64,000 nt of DNA from Candidatus Villigracilis affinis. Its GTDB lineage: Bacteria; Chloroflexota; Anaerolineae; Anaerolineales; Villigracilaceae. The DNA is taken from the NCBI GenBank assembly GCA_016718275.1, contig JADKEA010000022.1, positions 49,800-113,799 of the forward strand. The letters are read 5' to 3'. Position numbers and translations under genes: made by a program. The number at the start of each line of letters is the position of its first letter. Positions within the stretch are counted from its first letter, which is position 1. Shown here in pieces: positions 33,955 through 42,580 of this stretch. Under the pieces are notes generated by a model. It searched no databases and was not told where the DNA came from. It saw only the letters and a list, made by a program, of their open reading frames with translations.

Positions 33955-35877
33955 CTAACCGCCGACAACCAAAGATATACCCAGAGACAATAATATAATC
34001 AGCAACTGGCACGCGAACAATCCTGCAAACACATAAGCTACATACGTCCACACTGGTGTTGCTTTTGCGGCAGATCGCGGGCGGATATCCTGCCCCTCCG
34101 CCAAAGCCTGCGCGGATAAAGCCGCCTGCCCAAAATCATTCATCCAGTAAACGCCCGCCGCATCATCATTGACGATGAGCCTGCTCCCGTCAAATGAGCG
34201 GATCCACGCCTCGACATGGTCGGGCAAATTCACAGCCAGTGAACCAGATAATACCAAGGCATTCGCTTTCACATCGGCAGGAATGGCTTCGCCCGCCTTC
34301 AGCACGGTCACGGGTAATTTAGGAGCCTGCCTGGCAAATACCGACTTGACCGCCTCGCCAAATTTCCCATCATGGTCAAAGACCACCACACGGAATTCCG
34401 ATTGCTTTTCCTCCAATACATCAGCTTGCGCCGCGCCGTCTTTGCGCAACGCCATAAGGTGATAAGCCAATACCACAACGAATACGATCAATGCCTGCAA
34501 GGCTGTCAATATGCTGTTCAGAAAATCCTTTTCGACTTCGCCCTTCAACGCGGCCTGGATCAACAGGAAAATGATCATTCCTGCTGGCACCATTGTTCCC
34601 AGAACAGACGCGAACAAAGCCAGATATAAATATGCCTTTCTAACAATGGAACGGCGCGCATGTCCACCCGATTCACCATCGGCGAGTGCCTCTGCCTGCA
34701 TGGGCCGCCAGGTCATTAACCAGAGCGGCAGCCCCACAGCAATAACAGAAATCGCGGCGGCCAATTGTTTCAACACAGTATCCGCCGCAATGACGTCCAC
34801 GTTTTTATTGGTAAGCTGGTCAATGATCAACATAAACAGCAAGAGCACACCAGTGATCGTTGTTGCCAGCCCAATGGTGGAAAGAATGTAAAAGTAGATT
34901 CGTTTCATTCCCGAGCGGCGTGGAATACTCGACACAGACTCGAATTGTTTGTTTAGCCAGCTGCCATAGTAGCCCCACAAAACGCCAAAGGGAATCACCA
35001 ACGAAAGCGGACCGCTGATATTTTGAAGAAGGTCTGTGTTCGAGATATTTTCTCCAAAAAGGCGGCTGAGCAGATCGTAAAGGATGTTCCCGCCCGCTGT
35101 CAGCACGGTGATGGTGCCGCCGAGCGCAAGCAGGTAGAGAATGATAAGGCGCAGAACAGACCCACTTTCATCAGGATCAGGCAAGGCGTCCTGAATGAAG
35201 CGCCAGGCAAAGAACCAGATCGGCGTACCCACCACCAGCAAAGCGGTCGCGTTGACAAATGTCTCGCGTCCGGAAGTCCCGATCAAATCTGTGGGGATTT
35301 GTAAAATGAATTGCAAAATTTGCTGTGTACCGAATACGACCATCAACAAGCCGTACAGCATCCACAAGTAACGATAGATGCGGCGAATATCTTTGAAGTT
35401 TTCAGTATCAGTCAGAGTGGGCCATTCGGCGCGGAGAATGCTCCAGAAGTAGGCGGCCATCAACAGGTTGAGAATGATCGCAATGAGGTTATCGGGCCAG
35501 GATTGCGTGCCGCCGATCAAAGCACGTTCGTATGAAATCCTGGCTGCACCGATGAAGGCACGGTTGAGCAATGCCAGCAAATTTTGCACAGCTGGGATGA
35601 GTGTGGCAAGCAATGCGCCATACAAAAATACAGCGCGCACCGTGGCAGTTTTCTCCTCCTCTTCACGCGCCGAGACCCGCTGAGCCCACAACCAGTGGAC
35701 AAGAAAAAATGGGATTCCTACCAAAATAAGGGAAAGTGCCGTTGCCAGCGCCTGTGCGTTATCGGTGATCAGGTTCGGGTTGACAATGGAGCGGATCAAA
35801 CCAACCAAGCCCCACAACACCACCTCGAAGCTGATCAGGGCTACGGCATAAAAGTAAAGTCTTCTGACTGTTTTCAT
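33955..35877 (-). CDS. Large DUF5671-type repeated membrane protein
   Basis: 640 residues with about 13 membrane helices arranged as three similar units; each has a pair of segments such as RRLYFYAVALISFEVVLWG, RRIYRYLWMLYGLLMVVFG and KRIYFYILSTIGLATTITG. This matches what I know as DUF5671 domains, common in Chloroflexota. About 150 soluble residues (positions 465-610) follow, then one last helix; this part starts VVVFDHDGKFGEAVKSVF and could be a receiver-like or sensor fold, not identified. Function unknown. Confidence 0.7.
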   Translation of the reverse strand: MKTVRRLYFYAVALISFEVVLWGLVGLIRSIVNPNLITDNAQALATALSLILVGIPFFLVHWLWAQRVSAREEEEKTATVRAVFLYGALLATLIPAVQNLLALLNRAFIGAARISYERALIGGTQSWPDNLIAIILNLLMAAYFWSILRAEWPTLTDTENFKDIRRIYRYLWMLYGLLMVVFGTQQILQFILQIPTDLIGTSGRETFVNATALLVVGTPIWFFAWRFIQDALPDPDESGSVLRLIILYLLALGGTITVLTAGGNILYDLLSRLFGENISNTDLLQNISGPLSLVIPFGVLWGYYGSWLNKQFESVSSIPRRSGMKRIYFYILSTIGLATTITGVLLLFMLIIDQLTNKNVDVIAADTVLKQLAAAISVIAVGLPLWLMTWRPMQAEALADGESGGHARRSIVRKAYLYLALFASVLGTMVPAGMIIFLLIQAALKGEVEKDFLNSILTALQALIVFVVVLAYHLMALRKDGAAQADVLEEKQSEFRVVVFDHDGKFGEAVKSVFARQAPKLPVTVLKAGEAIPADVKANALVLSGSLAVNLPDHVEAWIRSFDGSRLIVNDDAAGVYWMNDFGQAALSAQALAEGQDIRPRSAAKATPVWTYVAYVFAGLFACQLLIILLSLGISLVVGG

Positions 35878-35911
35878 GATTCACTCCATCTCGCCATTGC
35901 GAGGGCAGCTA

Positions 35912-36408
35912 TTACTTAAATTGTTCCTGATACCAATCGTATGCCCAGAAGTTATATGGCATGTAGGTCAGTTTCCATTCACCGTTCTGGTTGACAAGTT
36001 GGGCGCGGTCTGTATTGGTGTAGCCGCCGGAAAATGGGTCACTGGGAGAGTACACCATATCCAAATCAACAAGGGCGTCATGCCATCAATTTCCGCAGTT
36101 CCTACATCCACACCAACGTTATCTGAATAAATACTCCCATTAAAGAAGGACTGCCGAAATTGTTCATAGCTGGGTTTATGCTCCTTTTCGGCAAGATAGG
36201 AGTAGGCTTTTTTGTAATCATCGTTTGTGATAGCCAGCACATAGTTATAAACCACCGCCTCAGGTGAATCCGCGGTCATGTATTCCCTTTTGTCTTCTTT
36301 TCTCGTGAAGAACAAAACGAGGGCAAGCAGGATCAAAACTCCAATGCCTGCCAGAATGCCGATAAGAAATCGATCCTGTTTCATAAGAACCTCCGTGTCT
36401 AAATTCAT
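35912..36408 (-). pseudogene. Small membrane-anchored DUF4878-like protein, frameshifted
   Basis: N-terminal membrane helix (about 12-29), then a domain beginning DSPEAVVYNYVLAITNDDYKKAY, which resembles NTF2-like/DUF4878 proteins. Read in one frame it runs on to 35968 with an implausible tail. A single-base shift near 36075-36083 joins it to a frame that reads LVDLDMVYSPSDPFSG and VNQNGEWKLTYMPYNFW, ending at TAA 35912-35914, exactly what such a domain needs. Either one base was lost in the sequence or the gene is inactive. It is next to the DUF5671-type gene. Confidence 0.65.
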
Positions 36409-36461
36409 TGTATAGGTTCAAAGATGAAAAGGCAAGGTAAAAAGTTCCCCAAGGCCTTTGG

Positions 36462-36467
36462 TATACT
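36462..36467 (+). promoter_or_regulatory. -10 box of pepF
   Basis: TATACT at 36462-36467, 31 bases before the ATG; AAGGAG at 36486-36491 is a strong ribosome binding site. No convincing -35 box. Confidence 0.4.
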
Positions 36468-36497
36468 AGCTTTATCTCATATTTCAAGGAGAACAAA

Positions 36498-38300
36498 ATG
36501 ACCATTTCCGCCCCCCATTGGGATCTAACAAACGTATATCCTTCGCTTGAATCAAAAGAATTCAAGGCAGCTGTTGAAGATTACAAAAAACAGGTTGCTT
36601 CTTTTGGAAAGTTTTTCAAGAACAAACTGAGCAAAGCTGGCCCGAAATCCAAAGCCAGGGAGTTGGCACCCCTCATAGGCGAAGCCATTGACCGCATCAA
36701 CAAAATCCAGACCCTTTCCTCCACGATCTTCCCATATATCTACTCATTCGTCACCACCAATTCACGTGACAAAGTGGCCATGAAGACCCTTTCCGAAATG
36801 GAGCAGGCCAGCCTGCCGATGAGTCAACTGTTCACACAGTTCACCGCATGGGTCGGGGTAAATGCCCAAAAGCTGGGCGAGATCGTCAAGTTGAATCCCT
36901 CGGCAAAGGCACACGCTTTCATGTTGAAGGAATCTGCACAGCAGAGCAAATACCTGATGAGCGAGATCGAAGAACAGCTTGCCGCAGAAATGTCACTCAG
37001 CGGCGGGAATGCCTTCGGCAAATTGCAGGGCTCGGTCGTTTCGCAGATGTCAGTTGAATTCGAACTCGACGGCAAAGTGGAGAAAATGCCGATGCCCGCG
37101 TTGATCAATCTGCGCTCGCACCCCGATGAAGCTACGCGCCGCCGTGGATACGAAGCAGAGAACATTGCCTGGGAAGGTGTAAAAGAAACACTGGCCGCCT
37201 GCCTCAACGGGGTCAAAGGTGAAACCGTGGTCTTGAACAAACGCCGTGGACGCAAAGATGCAGTCCATTCTGCCATTGACGCGGCACGCCTCGACCGCAA
37301 GACTCTCGAAGCCATGCTCGAAGCGATGAAGGATTCCTTCCCGATGTTCCGTAAGTACTTCAAATCCAAGGCGAAGAAGATCGGCAAGAAACAACTCGCC
37401 TGGTGGGATATCTTCGCCCCGCTCGGAAAAACGGATAAGGTGTATTCCTACGAAGAAGCGCGCGATTTCATTCTCGAAAACTTCGAGAAGTTTTCTCCCG
37501 ATCTGAGTGTGTTCGCCAAACGCGCCTTCGACAACAATTGGATCGATGCTGAACAACGCGAAGGCAAACGCGGCGGCGCATTCTGTACTGAGGTACAGGG
37601 ATTAAAGGAAAGCCGCATCTTGTGCAACTTCGACGGTTCGTTTGATCAGGTCAGCACACTGGCACATGAATTGGGACATGCCTTCCATAACGAATGTGCC
37701 TATCAGGCAAACAAGACGGTACTACAGCAGCTCACGCCCATGACTCTGGCCGAAACTGCCTCAACCATGTGTGAAACGATCATCACTGAAGCAGTGCTCG
37801 CCACAACCAAGGACCCACAGGAAGAACTGGCCGTGCTCGAAGCGCAGATCCAGGGTGCGGGGCAGGTGGTGGTGGATATTTATTCGCGCTTCCTGTTCGA
37901 GAAGGAAGTGTTCGAACGCCGTGAACAATCCGAGCTTTCTGCGGATGATTTCAACGACATCATGGAACGTGCCCAAAAGGCCACCTACGGCGACGGTATC
38001 GACGAGAAGTACCTGCAAAAATTCATGTGGACCTGGAAGCCGCACTACTATTCTTCCGGGCTTTCCTTCTATAATTTCCCGTATGCCTTCGGCCTTTTGT
38101 TCGCCACGGGGTTGTATGCCATTTATCAACAGCGCGGCGAAGCCTTCGTGCAGGATTACAAGAACCTGCTTGCTTCCACAGGCGAAGAAAGCGCGGCAAA
38201 ACTCGCCAAACGCTTTGGCATTGACATCACCACGCGCAAGTTCTGGGATGACAGCCTCGCCATTATCGGTAAACGCATCGACCGTTTCTGCAAGTTGTAG
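36498..38300 (+). CDS. pepF: M3-family oligoendopeptidase F
   Basis: Cytoplasmic zinc metallopeptidase that cuts oligopeptides. The zinc motif is HELGHAFHNE (H390, E391, H394), with the second glutamate in the downstream ETASTMCETIIT helix. The N-terminal half is the typical M3 helical domain with an oligopeptidase F signature (FVTTNSRDKVAMKTLSEM). At 600 residues it has full family length. Monocistronic, followed by palindromes. Confidence 0.95.
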   Translation: MTISAPHWDLTNVYPSLESKEFKAAVEDYKKQVASFGKFFKNKLSKAGPKSKARELAPLIGEAIDRINKIQTLSSTIFPYIYSFVTTNSRDKVAMKTLSEMEQASLPMSQLFTQFTAWVGVNAQKLGEIVKLNPSAKAHAFMLKESAQQSKYLMSEIEEQLAAEMSLSGGNAFGKLQGSVVSQMSVEFELDGKVEKMPMPALINLRSHPDEATRRRGYEAENIAWEGVKETLAACLNGVKGETVVLNKRRGRKDAVHSAIDAARLDRKTLEAMLEAMKDSFPMFRKYFKSKAKKIGKKQLAWWDIFAPLGKTDKVYSYEEARDFILENFEKFSPDLSVFAKRAFDNNWIDAEQREGKRGGAFCTEVQGLKESRILCNFDGSFDQVSTLAHELGHAFHNECAYQANKTVLQQLTPMTLAETASTMCETIITEAVLATTKDPQEELAVLEAQIQGAGQVVVDIYSRFLFEKEVFERREQSELSADDFNDIMERAQKATYGDGIDEKYLQKFMWTWKPHYYSSGLSFYNFPYAFGLLFATGLYAIYQQRGEAFVQDYKNLLASTGEESAAKLAKRFGIDITTRKFWDDSLAIIGKRIDRFCKL

Positions 38301-38313
38301 TCTTATGGCGCAG

Positions 38314-38366
38314 GGTGCGTCGCACCAATTTTGATAGAACGATCCAACCTTTTGGTGCGACGCACT
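38314..38366. repeat. Inverted pair of GTGCGNCGCAC palindromes
   Basis: GGTGCGTCGCACC at 38314-38326 and TTGGTGCGACGCAC at 38352-38364 face each other and can fold into one long hairpin (arms CGTCGCACCAA/TTGGTGCGACG). Same core as at 20972-20986. May terminate pepF transcription. Confidence 0.55.
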
Positions 38367-38390
38367 TTAAATAAACTTTGGAGGTAGGCA

Positions 38391-38882
38391 ATGACAAGAC
38401 AAAGGAATATTTTTATCGGCCTTTCAGTCGCTTTGCTGGCAGTGCTGGCGTGTAATGCCATCCTGCCGCAAAGCGAATCCAATGCCCCCATCTCAACGCA
38501 AGCCCCGATCTTCACCCTGTCTCCTCTGCCGACCAAAAGCGGCCAGCCACAAACAGAAGATGAGGTGCCGCGCGTCTCTGTAGAGGATGCAAAGCTTGCG
38601 CTCGATAGCGGTGAAGCGGTCATTGTGGATGTACGCAGTTCGGAAGCCTATGCCGAGGTCCACATTGCCGGGGCTGTCTTAATTCCATTGGGTGAGTTCG
38701 AAGGCAATATAGCGAACGTGCCGCTCGATAAGGATCAGTGGATCATTACCTACTGTACCTGACAAAATGAACATACGAGCGCCCGTGCGGCGTTCCTGCT
38801 TTTACATAACGGATTTACCAAAGCGACTCCCATCCTTGGCGGCCTGGCCGCGTGGATGGAAGCGGGTTATCCAACGGAATAG
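38391..38882 (+). CDS. Rhodanese-like lipoprotein with in-frame TGA (candidate selenoprotein)
   Basis: Lipoprotein (lipobox LAVLAC, T/P linker) with a rhodanese domain: VSVEDAKLALDSGEAVIVDVRSSEAYAEVHIAGA, then DQWIITYCT. The frame meets TGA at 38760-38762 (codon 124), but translation in the same frame gives QNEHTSARAAFLLLHNGF and GGLAAWMEAGYP, the exact rest of a rhodanese domain, ending at TAG 38880-38882, which abuts the next ATG at 38883. As I recall, relatives with the YCxCPxE loop have Cys at the TGA position. C122 would be the catalytic Cys. A 7-bp hairpin follows (next entry). Read through as selenocysteine it would be 163 residues; otherwise it is a truncated pseudogene or a base error. 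Confidence 0.7.
38777..38795 (+). promoter_or_regulatory. Candidate bacterial SECIS hairpin
   Basis: GAGCGCC (38777-38783) pairs with GGCGTTC (38789-38795, one G-U), loop CGTGC. The loop begins 21 bases after the TGA and has G as second base, as bacterial SECIS models require. A stem this short also arises by chance in coding DNA of this composition. Confidence 0.35.
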
Positions 38883-39257
38883 ATGAGCATTCTCAGGGTT
38901 GATCATGTTCAAATCGCAATGCCAGTTGGCGGCGACGCGGAGCGTGAAGCGCGGGCTTTCTTCGTCGACCTGCTTGGGTTTCATGAAGTCCCAAAACCGC
39001 CCGAGCTTGCAAAACGCGGCGGAGTCTGGTTCGAGTCTGATTCTGTGAAATTGCATATCGGGGTCGAAGCGGATTTCCGCCCCGCGCGCAAGGCACATCC
39101 TGCTTTCGTCGTGGATGGCCTTGATGAGTTACTTGCAAAAATCCAACAAGCAGGGTTTGAAACAGACACGACCCAGCCGCCATTGGATGGCTACAAACGA
39201 GCACACATCTTCGACCCGTTTGGAAATCGAATCGAGTTGATGGAAGCAACAGGATGA
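38883..39257 (+). CDS. VOC family (glyoxalase-like) protein
   Basis: 124 residues of the glyoxalase/VOC fold, start DHVQIAMPVGGDAEREARAFFVDLLGF, late HIFDPFGNRIELME with the usual glutamate. Two visible ligand-type residues are the early His of DHVQIA and the final Glu, so a metal-dependent activity is possible. The start ATG directly follows the rhodanese TAG, so both are cotranslated. The stop overlaps the cupin gene start by 4 bases. Substrate unknown. Confidence 0.82.
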   Translation: MSILRVDHVQIAMPVGGDAEREARAFFVDLLGFHEVPKPPELAKRGGVWFESDSVKLHIGVEADFRPARKAHPAFVVDGLDELLAKIQQAGFETDTTQPPLDGYKRAHIFDPFGNRIELMEATG

Positions 39258-39571
39258 CAACAAACTCATTTCGCGTCACCCCATGGGAAACAGCAAGCCC
39301 ACCAACCGAGGAATTGTTATATACGATCATGGCAGGCCAGGGACTGAATCCCTATTCATGGTCGAATGGTCCGCATGATGTTTATTCGGCGCACAAGCAT
39401 GGTTTCGACAAGGTGATCTATGTGGTCAGGGGCAGCATCACCTTTGGATTACCCCTGCTTAAACAGAAGGTCACCCTCCATGCAGGCGATCGGCTCGACC
39501 TGCCAGCGGGTACGGTCCACGATGCGCAAGTCGGCGCCGAGGGTGTGATCTGTCTGGAAGGACATCTGTAA
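39254..39571 (+). CDS. Small cupin-domain protein
   Basis: 105 residues, one cupin barrel: HKHGFDKVIYVVRGSITFGL, then LHAGDRLDLPAGTVHDAQVG with the second-motif histidine. Expected to bind a metal. Overlaps the VOC gene by ATGA, so the rhodanese, VOC and cupin genes form a small three-gene unit; a shared role in detoxification or sulfur chemistry is only a guess. A terminator follows. Confidence 0.82.
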   Translation: MTTNSFRVTPWETASPPTEELLYTIMAGQGLNPYSWSNGPHDVYSAHKHGFDKVIYVVRGSITFGLPLLKQKVTLHAGDRLDLPAGTVHDAQVGAEGVICLEGHL

Positions 39572-39602
39572 CGAAATTTCGAGGGGTTTCTAGGGAATAC
39601 AA

Positions 39603-39640
39603 AAGAGGATGCGCGAAGCAACAGCATCCTCTTGAAAAAA
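39603..39640 (+). terminator. Terminator after cupin gene
   Basis: AAGAGGATGC pairs with GCATCCTCTT; convergent with the acyl-CoA dehydrogenase gene. Confidence 0.65.
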
Positions 39641-39672
39641 AATTGGGGCATGTTGTTATCATAGTCATCACT

Positions 39673-40848
39673 TTATGAAAACGCCTGAATTCCCGTTTGC
39701 GCCCTGCCAAGAATCAGCGCGTGGATATCGTGTGTGCCTTCGTAGGTGTTAACCGCTTCCAAATTCATCACATGGCGAATGACGTGGAATTCATCTGAAA
39801 CGCCATTGCCGCCGTGCATATCGCGTGACATGCGCGCGATCTCAAGTGACTTGCCGCAGGAGTTGCGTTTGATGAGCGAGATCATCTCAGGCGTGGACTT
39901 GTCTTCATCCATGAGTCGTCCCACGCGCAATGCGCTTTGCAAACCGAGCGTGATCTCCGTCATCATATTCGCCAATTTGAGTTGAATGATCTGATTCGCC
40001 GCCAGTGGACGTCCAAACTGCGGACGGTCAAGTGTGTATTGACGCGCGGCATGCCAGCAAAATTCCGCCGCCCCAAGAGCACCCCAGGCAATTCCATATC
40101 GTGCCTTGTTCAAGCATCCAAATGGACCTTTCAAGCCAGAGACATTCGGCATCAGGTTTTCATCGGGGACGAAGACTTCTTCCATCACGATCTCGCCTGT
40201 AGTGCTGGCACGCAGGCTGAATTTGCCTTCGATCTTCGGGGCGCTTAATCCCTTCATGCCTTTTTCCAAAATGAAGCCGCGAATTTCACCATCCAATTTT
40301 GCCCACACGATGAAAACATCGGCAATCGGGGAATTGGTGATCCACATTTTGTTGCCATGCACAATATATCCGCCATCCACTTTTTTGGCGCGGGTCTCCA
40401 TACTGCCAGGGTCACTGCCATGATTAGGCTCGGTGAGACCGAAACAACCGACCCATTCTCCGCTGGCGAGTTTGGGCAGATATTTCTTCCTCTGTTCTTC
40501 GGAGCCGTAGGTATAAATGGGATGCATGACCAGCGAGCTTTGCACACTCATTGCACTACGGTAACCGCTGTCCACGCGCTCCACTTCGCGGGCGATCAGG
40601 CCGTAGGAGACGTAATTTAATTCCGAGCCGCCGTATTCTTCGGGCAGGGTACTGCCTAAAAAACCCAGGCTGCCCATTTCATTCATGATGGAGCGGTCGA
40701 AGCTCTCATTTCGATTCGCTTCGAGGATGCGCGGCATTAACTTGTCCTGGCAGTATTTGCGTGCCGTATCGCGGATCATGCGCTCTTCATCGCTGAGCTG
40801 GTCGTTGAACAGGAAAGGATCGTCCCATTTGAAGGTTTGTTTTGACAT
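39673..40848 (-). CDS. gcdH: Acyl-CoA dehydrogenase, glutaryl-CoA dehydrogenase type
   Basis: 391 residues after choosing ATG 40848 (MSKQTFKWDDPFLF; AGAGGCCCTC lies before it) rather than the longer frame to 40986. Contains the FAD-dependent acyl-CoA dehydrogenase signature (GCFGLTEPNHGSDPGSMET, then WITNSPIADVFIVWAKL), the arginine region FGRPLAANQIIQLKLANM and the catalytic glutamate of NTYEGTHDIHALILGR. These details fit glutaryl-CoA dehydrogenase, which makes crotonyl-CoA in lysine/tryptophan breakdown. Without the other genes of that pathway nearby, related short-chain activities remain possible. Confidence 0.85.
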   Translation of the reverse strand: MSKQTFKWDDPFLFNDQLSDEERMIRDTARKYCQDKLMPRILEANRNESFDRSIMNEMGSLGFLGSTLPEEYGGSELNYVSYGLIAREVERVDSGYRSAMSVQSSLVMHPIYTYGSEEQRKKYLPKLASGEWVGCFGLTEPNHGSDPGSMETRAKKVDGGYIVHGNKMWITNSPIADVFIVWAKLDGEIRGFILEKGMKGLSAPKIEGKFSLRASTTGEIVMEEVFVPDENLMPNVSGLKGPFGCLNKARYGIAWGALGAAEFCWHAARQYTLDRPQFGRPLAANQIIQLKLANMMTEITLGLQSALRVGRLMDEDKSTPEMISLIKRNSCGKSLEIARMSRDMHGGNGVSDEFHVIRHVMNLEAVNTYEGTHDIHALILGRAQTGIQAFS

Positions 40849-40990
40849 GAGGGCCTCTTTTAGAGAATAGTGATTAGAGAGCAGAGAATAGCAAATCGCG
40901 TTGTTTCTGGTGATTGTATCAAATGTCAGAGTTGGGTTACTGCCGCAGAAAACAGAAACAGTTCCGAGATTTACGATTAAACGCAAATCA

Positions 40991-41024
40991 AAAAGTGGAC
41001 TTGTCTGGCGACAAGTCCACTTTT
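40991..41024. terminator. Terminator of glutamate dehydrogenase gene
   Basis: AAAAGTGGACTTGTC pairs perfectly with GACAAGTCCACTTTT, loop TGGC; it lies 27 bases beyond the stop on the minus strand. Confidence 0.85.
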
Positions 41025-41050
41025 ACTATTCACGAATCTCGGTTCTCTTC

Positions 41051-42349
41051 TTACGCGTTGCCGGTCAACCAGCCGCGCAGATCCATGGCTTTCACCACGC
41101 GATCGATCGCAACCATGTAGGCTGCATCGCGCATGTAGACCTTTTCCTTTTCGCTGCGGTCAACGACGCTGTTAAAGGCGGAGGTCATCTTCTGGTCGAG
41201 TCTTTCGAGCACTTCTTCCTTCGACCAGTAGAAGTTCATATCGTTCTGAACCTGTTCGAAGTAGGAGGTGGTCACGCCGCCAGCGTTGCAGAGGAAGTCG
41301 GGGATATTGAAGATGTTGTTCTTCTTGAAGAATTCGTCCGCTTCGGGTGTGCAGGGGCCGTTTGCGCCTTCGGCAACGATCTTGATGTTCTTGGACATCT
41401 TGCCAACGGTATCGGAAGTGACCTGTCCTTCCATCGCGGCGGGGATCAAGACATTGGCTTCCTTGGTGATCCAGGCATCGCCGTCTTCAACGATGTAACC
41501 AGCATCCTGAGCCTTGGCCTTGTCGATCGTGCCGTATTCATCAACGATGGTGAGCAGGAAGCGCGGATCAATGCCGCCCTTCTTGCTGTAGGTGTAAGCC
41601 TTCTTGTCGTGGCGATCCCAGCAGGAAACGCAAGCGACCTGTCCACCGAGCATTTCAACGAAACCGGCAGCCGCATATTGTGACACGTTGCCGAAACCTT
41701 GAATGGCGGCGACGGAGTTCTTGCCTTCGATCTTGAGGTGCTTCATTGCTTCGCGGACGGTGTAGATCACGCCATAGCCGGTGGCTTCGGTGCGGCCCAA
41801 AGAGCCGCCGCCGCCAAGCGGTTTGCCGGTGAATACGCCGGGGGTGTATTGGCCGACGAGGCGGGAATATTCGTCCATCATCCAACCCATCATTTGAGGA
41901 GTGGTACCAATATCCGGAGCGGGCACATCATTGCGTGGACCAATATTCTTCCACATGGCACGTACCCAACCGCGGCACATTTCTTCTTTTTCATTGACAG
42001 TAAGAGTGGAGGGATCGACGATAATGCCGCCCTTGCCGCCGCCCAGAGGGATATCGGCAACTGCGCATTTCCAGGTCATCCAAGTGGCGAGAGCGCGGAC
42101 GGTGTCCATGGTCTCATTCGCTGCGAAACGAATACCGCCTTTGTTGGGGCCACGGGCATCGTTGTGTTGTACACGGAAGCCCTGGAAGACCCTCAACGAG
42201 CCGTCGTCCAAACGCACGGGGATACGGAACGAAAATTCACGCATCGGCCAGCGCAAGACCTCGGCGACACCGGGATCGAGCTTCAACTGCTTGGCAACTC
42301 CATCGAATTGCTTCTGTGCCATTTCAAAGGCATTGATCTGTCCTGACAT
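41051..42349 (-). CDS. gdhA: Glutamate dehydrogenase
   Basis: Interconverts glutamate and 2-oxoglutarate plus ammonia with NAD(P). Starting at ATG 42349 (AAGGAG before it) gives 432 residues, the size of the hexameric small GDH type. Motifs: GPNKGGIRF, MTWKCAVADIPLGGGKGG (K94 and K106), and the nucleotide fold AIQGFGNVSQYAA. The longer frame to 42424 adds 25 residues without similarity. Cofactor preference cannot be told. Confidence 0.94.
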   Translation of the reverse strand: MSGQINAFEMAQKQFDGVAKQLKLDPGVAEVLRWPMREFSFRIPVRLDDGSLRVFQGFRVQHNDARGPNKGGIRFAANETMDTVRALATWMTWKCAVADIPLGGGKGGIIVDPSTLTVNEKEEMCRGWVRAMWKNIGPRNDVPAPDIGTTPQMMGWMMDEYSRLVGQYTPGVFTGKPLGGGGSLGRTEATGYGVIYTVREAMKHLKIEGKNSVAAIQGFGNVSQYAAAGFVEMLGGQVACVSCWDRHDKKAYTYSKKGGIDPRFLLTIVDEYGTIDKAKAQDAGYIVEDGDAWITKEANVLIPAAMEGQVTSDTVGKMSKNIKIVAEGANGPCTPEADEFFKKNNIFNIPDFLCNAGGVTTSYFEQVQNDMNFYWSKEEVLERLDQKMTSAFNSVVDRSEKEKVYMRDAAYMVAIDRVVKAMDLRGWLTGNA

Positions 42350-42580
42350 TTTTTGTTCTCCTTGAATGAAGAATTTTGAGAAAATATAAGCGGGCACCCC
42401 GGACGGGGTACCCGCTCTAAACACGAGTTATGTCAATCGACTGAACCATAAAGTTAATCCGTTAAATCACAATTACTCCTGAACTTTACACGAGAATCAT
42501 AATGAAGTCAATATGACAAAAATCCGCATATTTAGGATTATTAATGATGATTTTTGACTACTTTTGCAGGATTTCCGCCA

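Noticed and set aside
40849..40986. Longer N-terminus for the acyl-CoA dehydrogenase
   Set aside because: The extra 46 residues have no family similarity, and a good binding site precedes the ATG at 40848.
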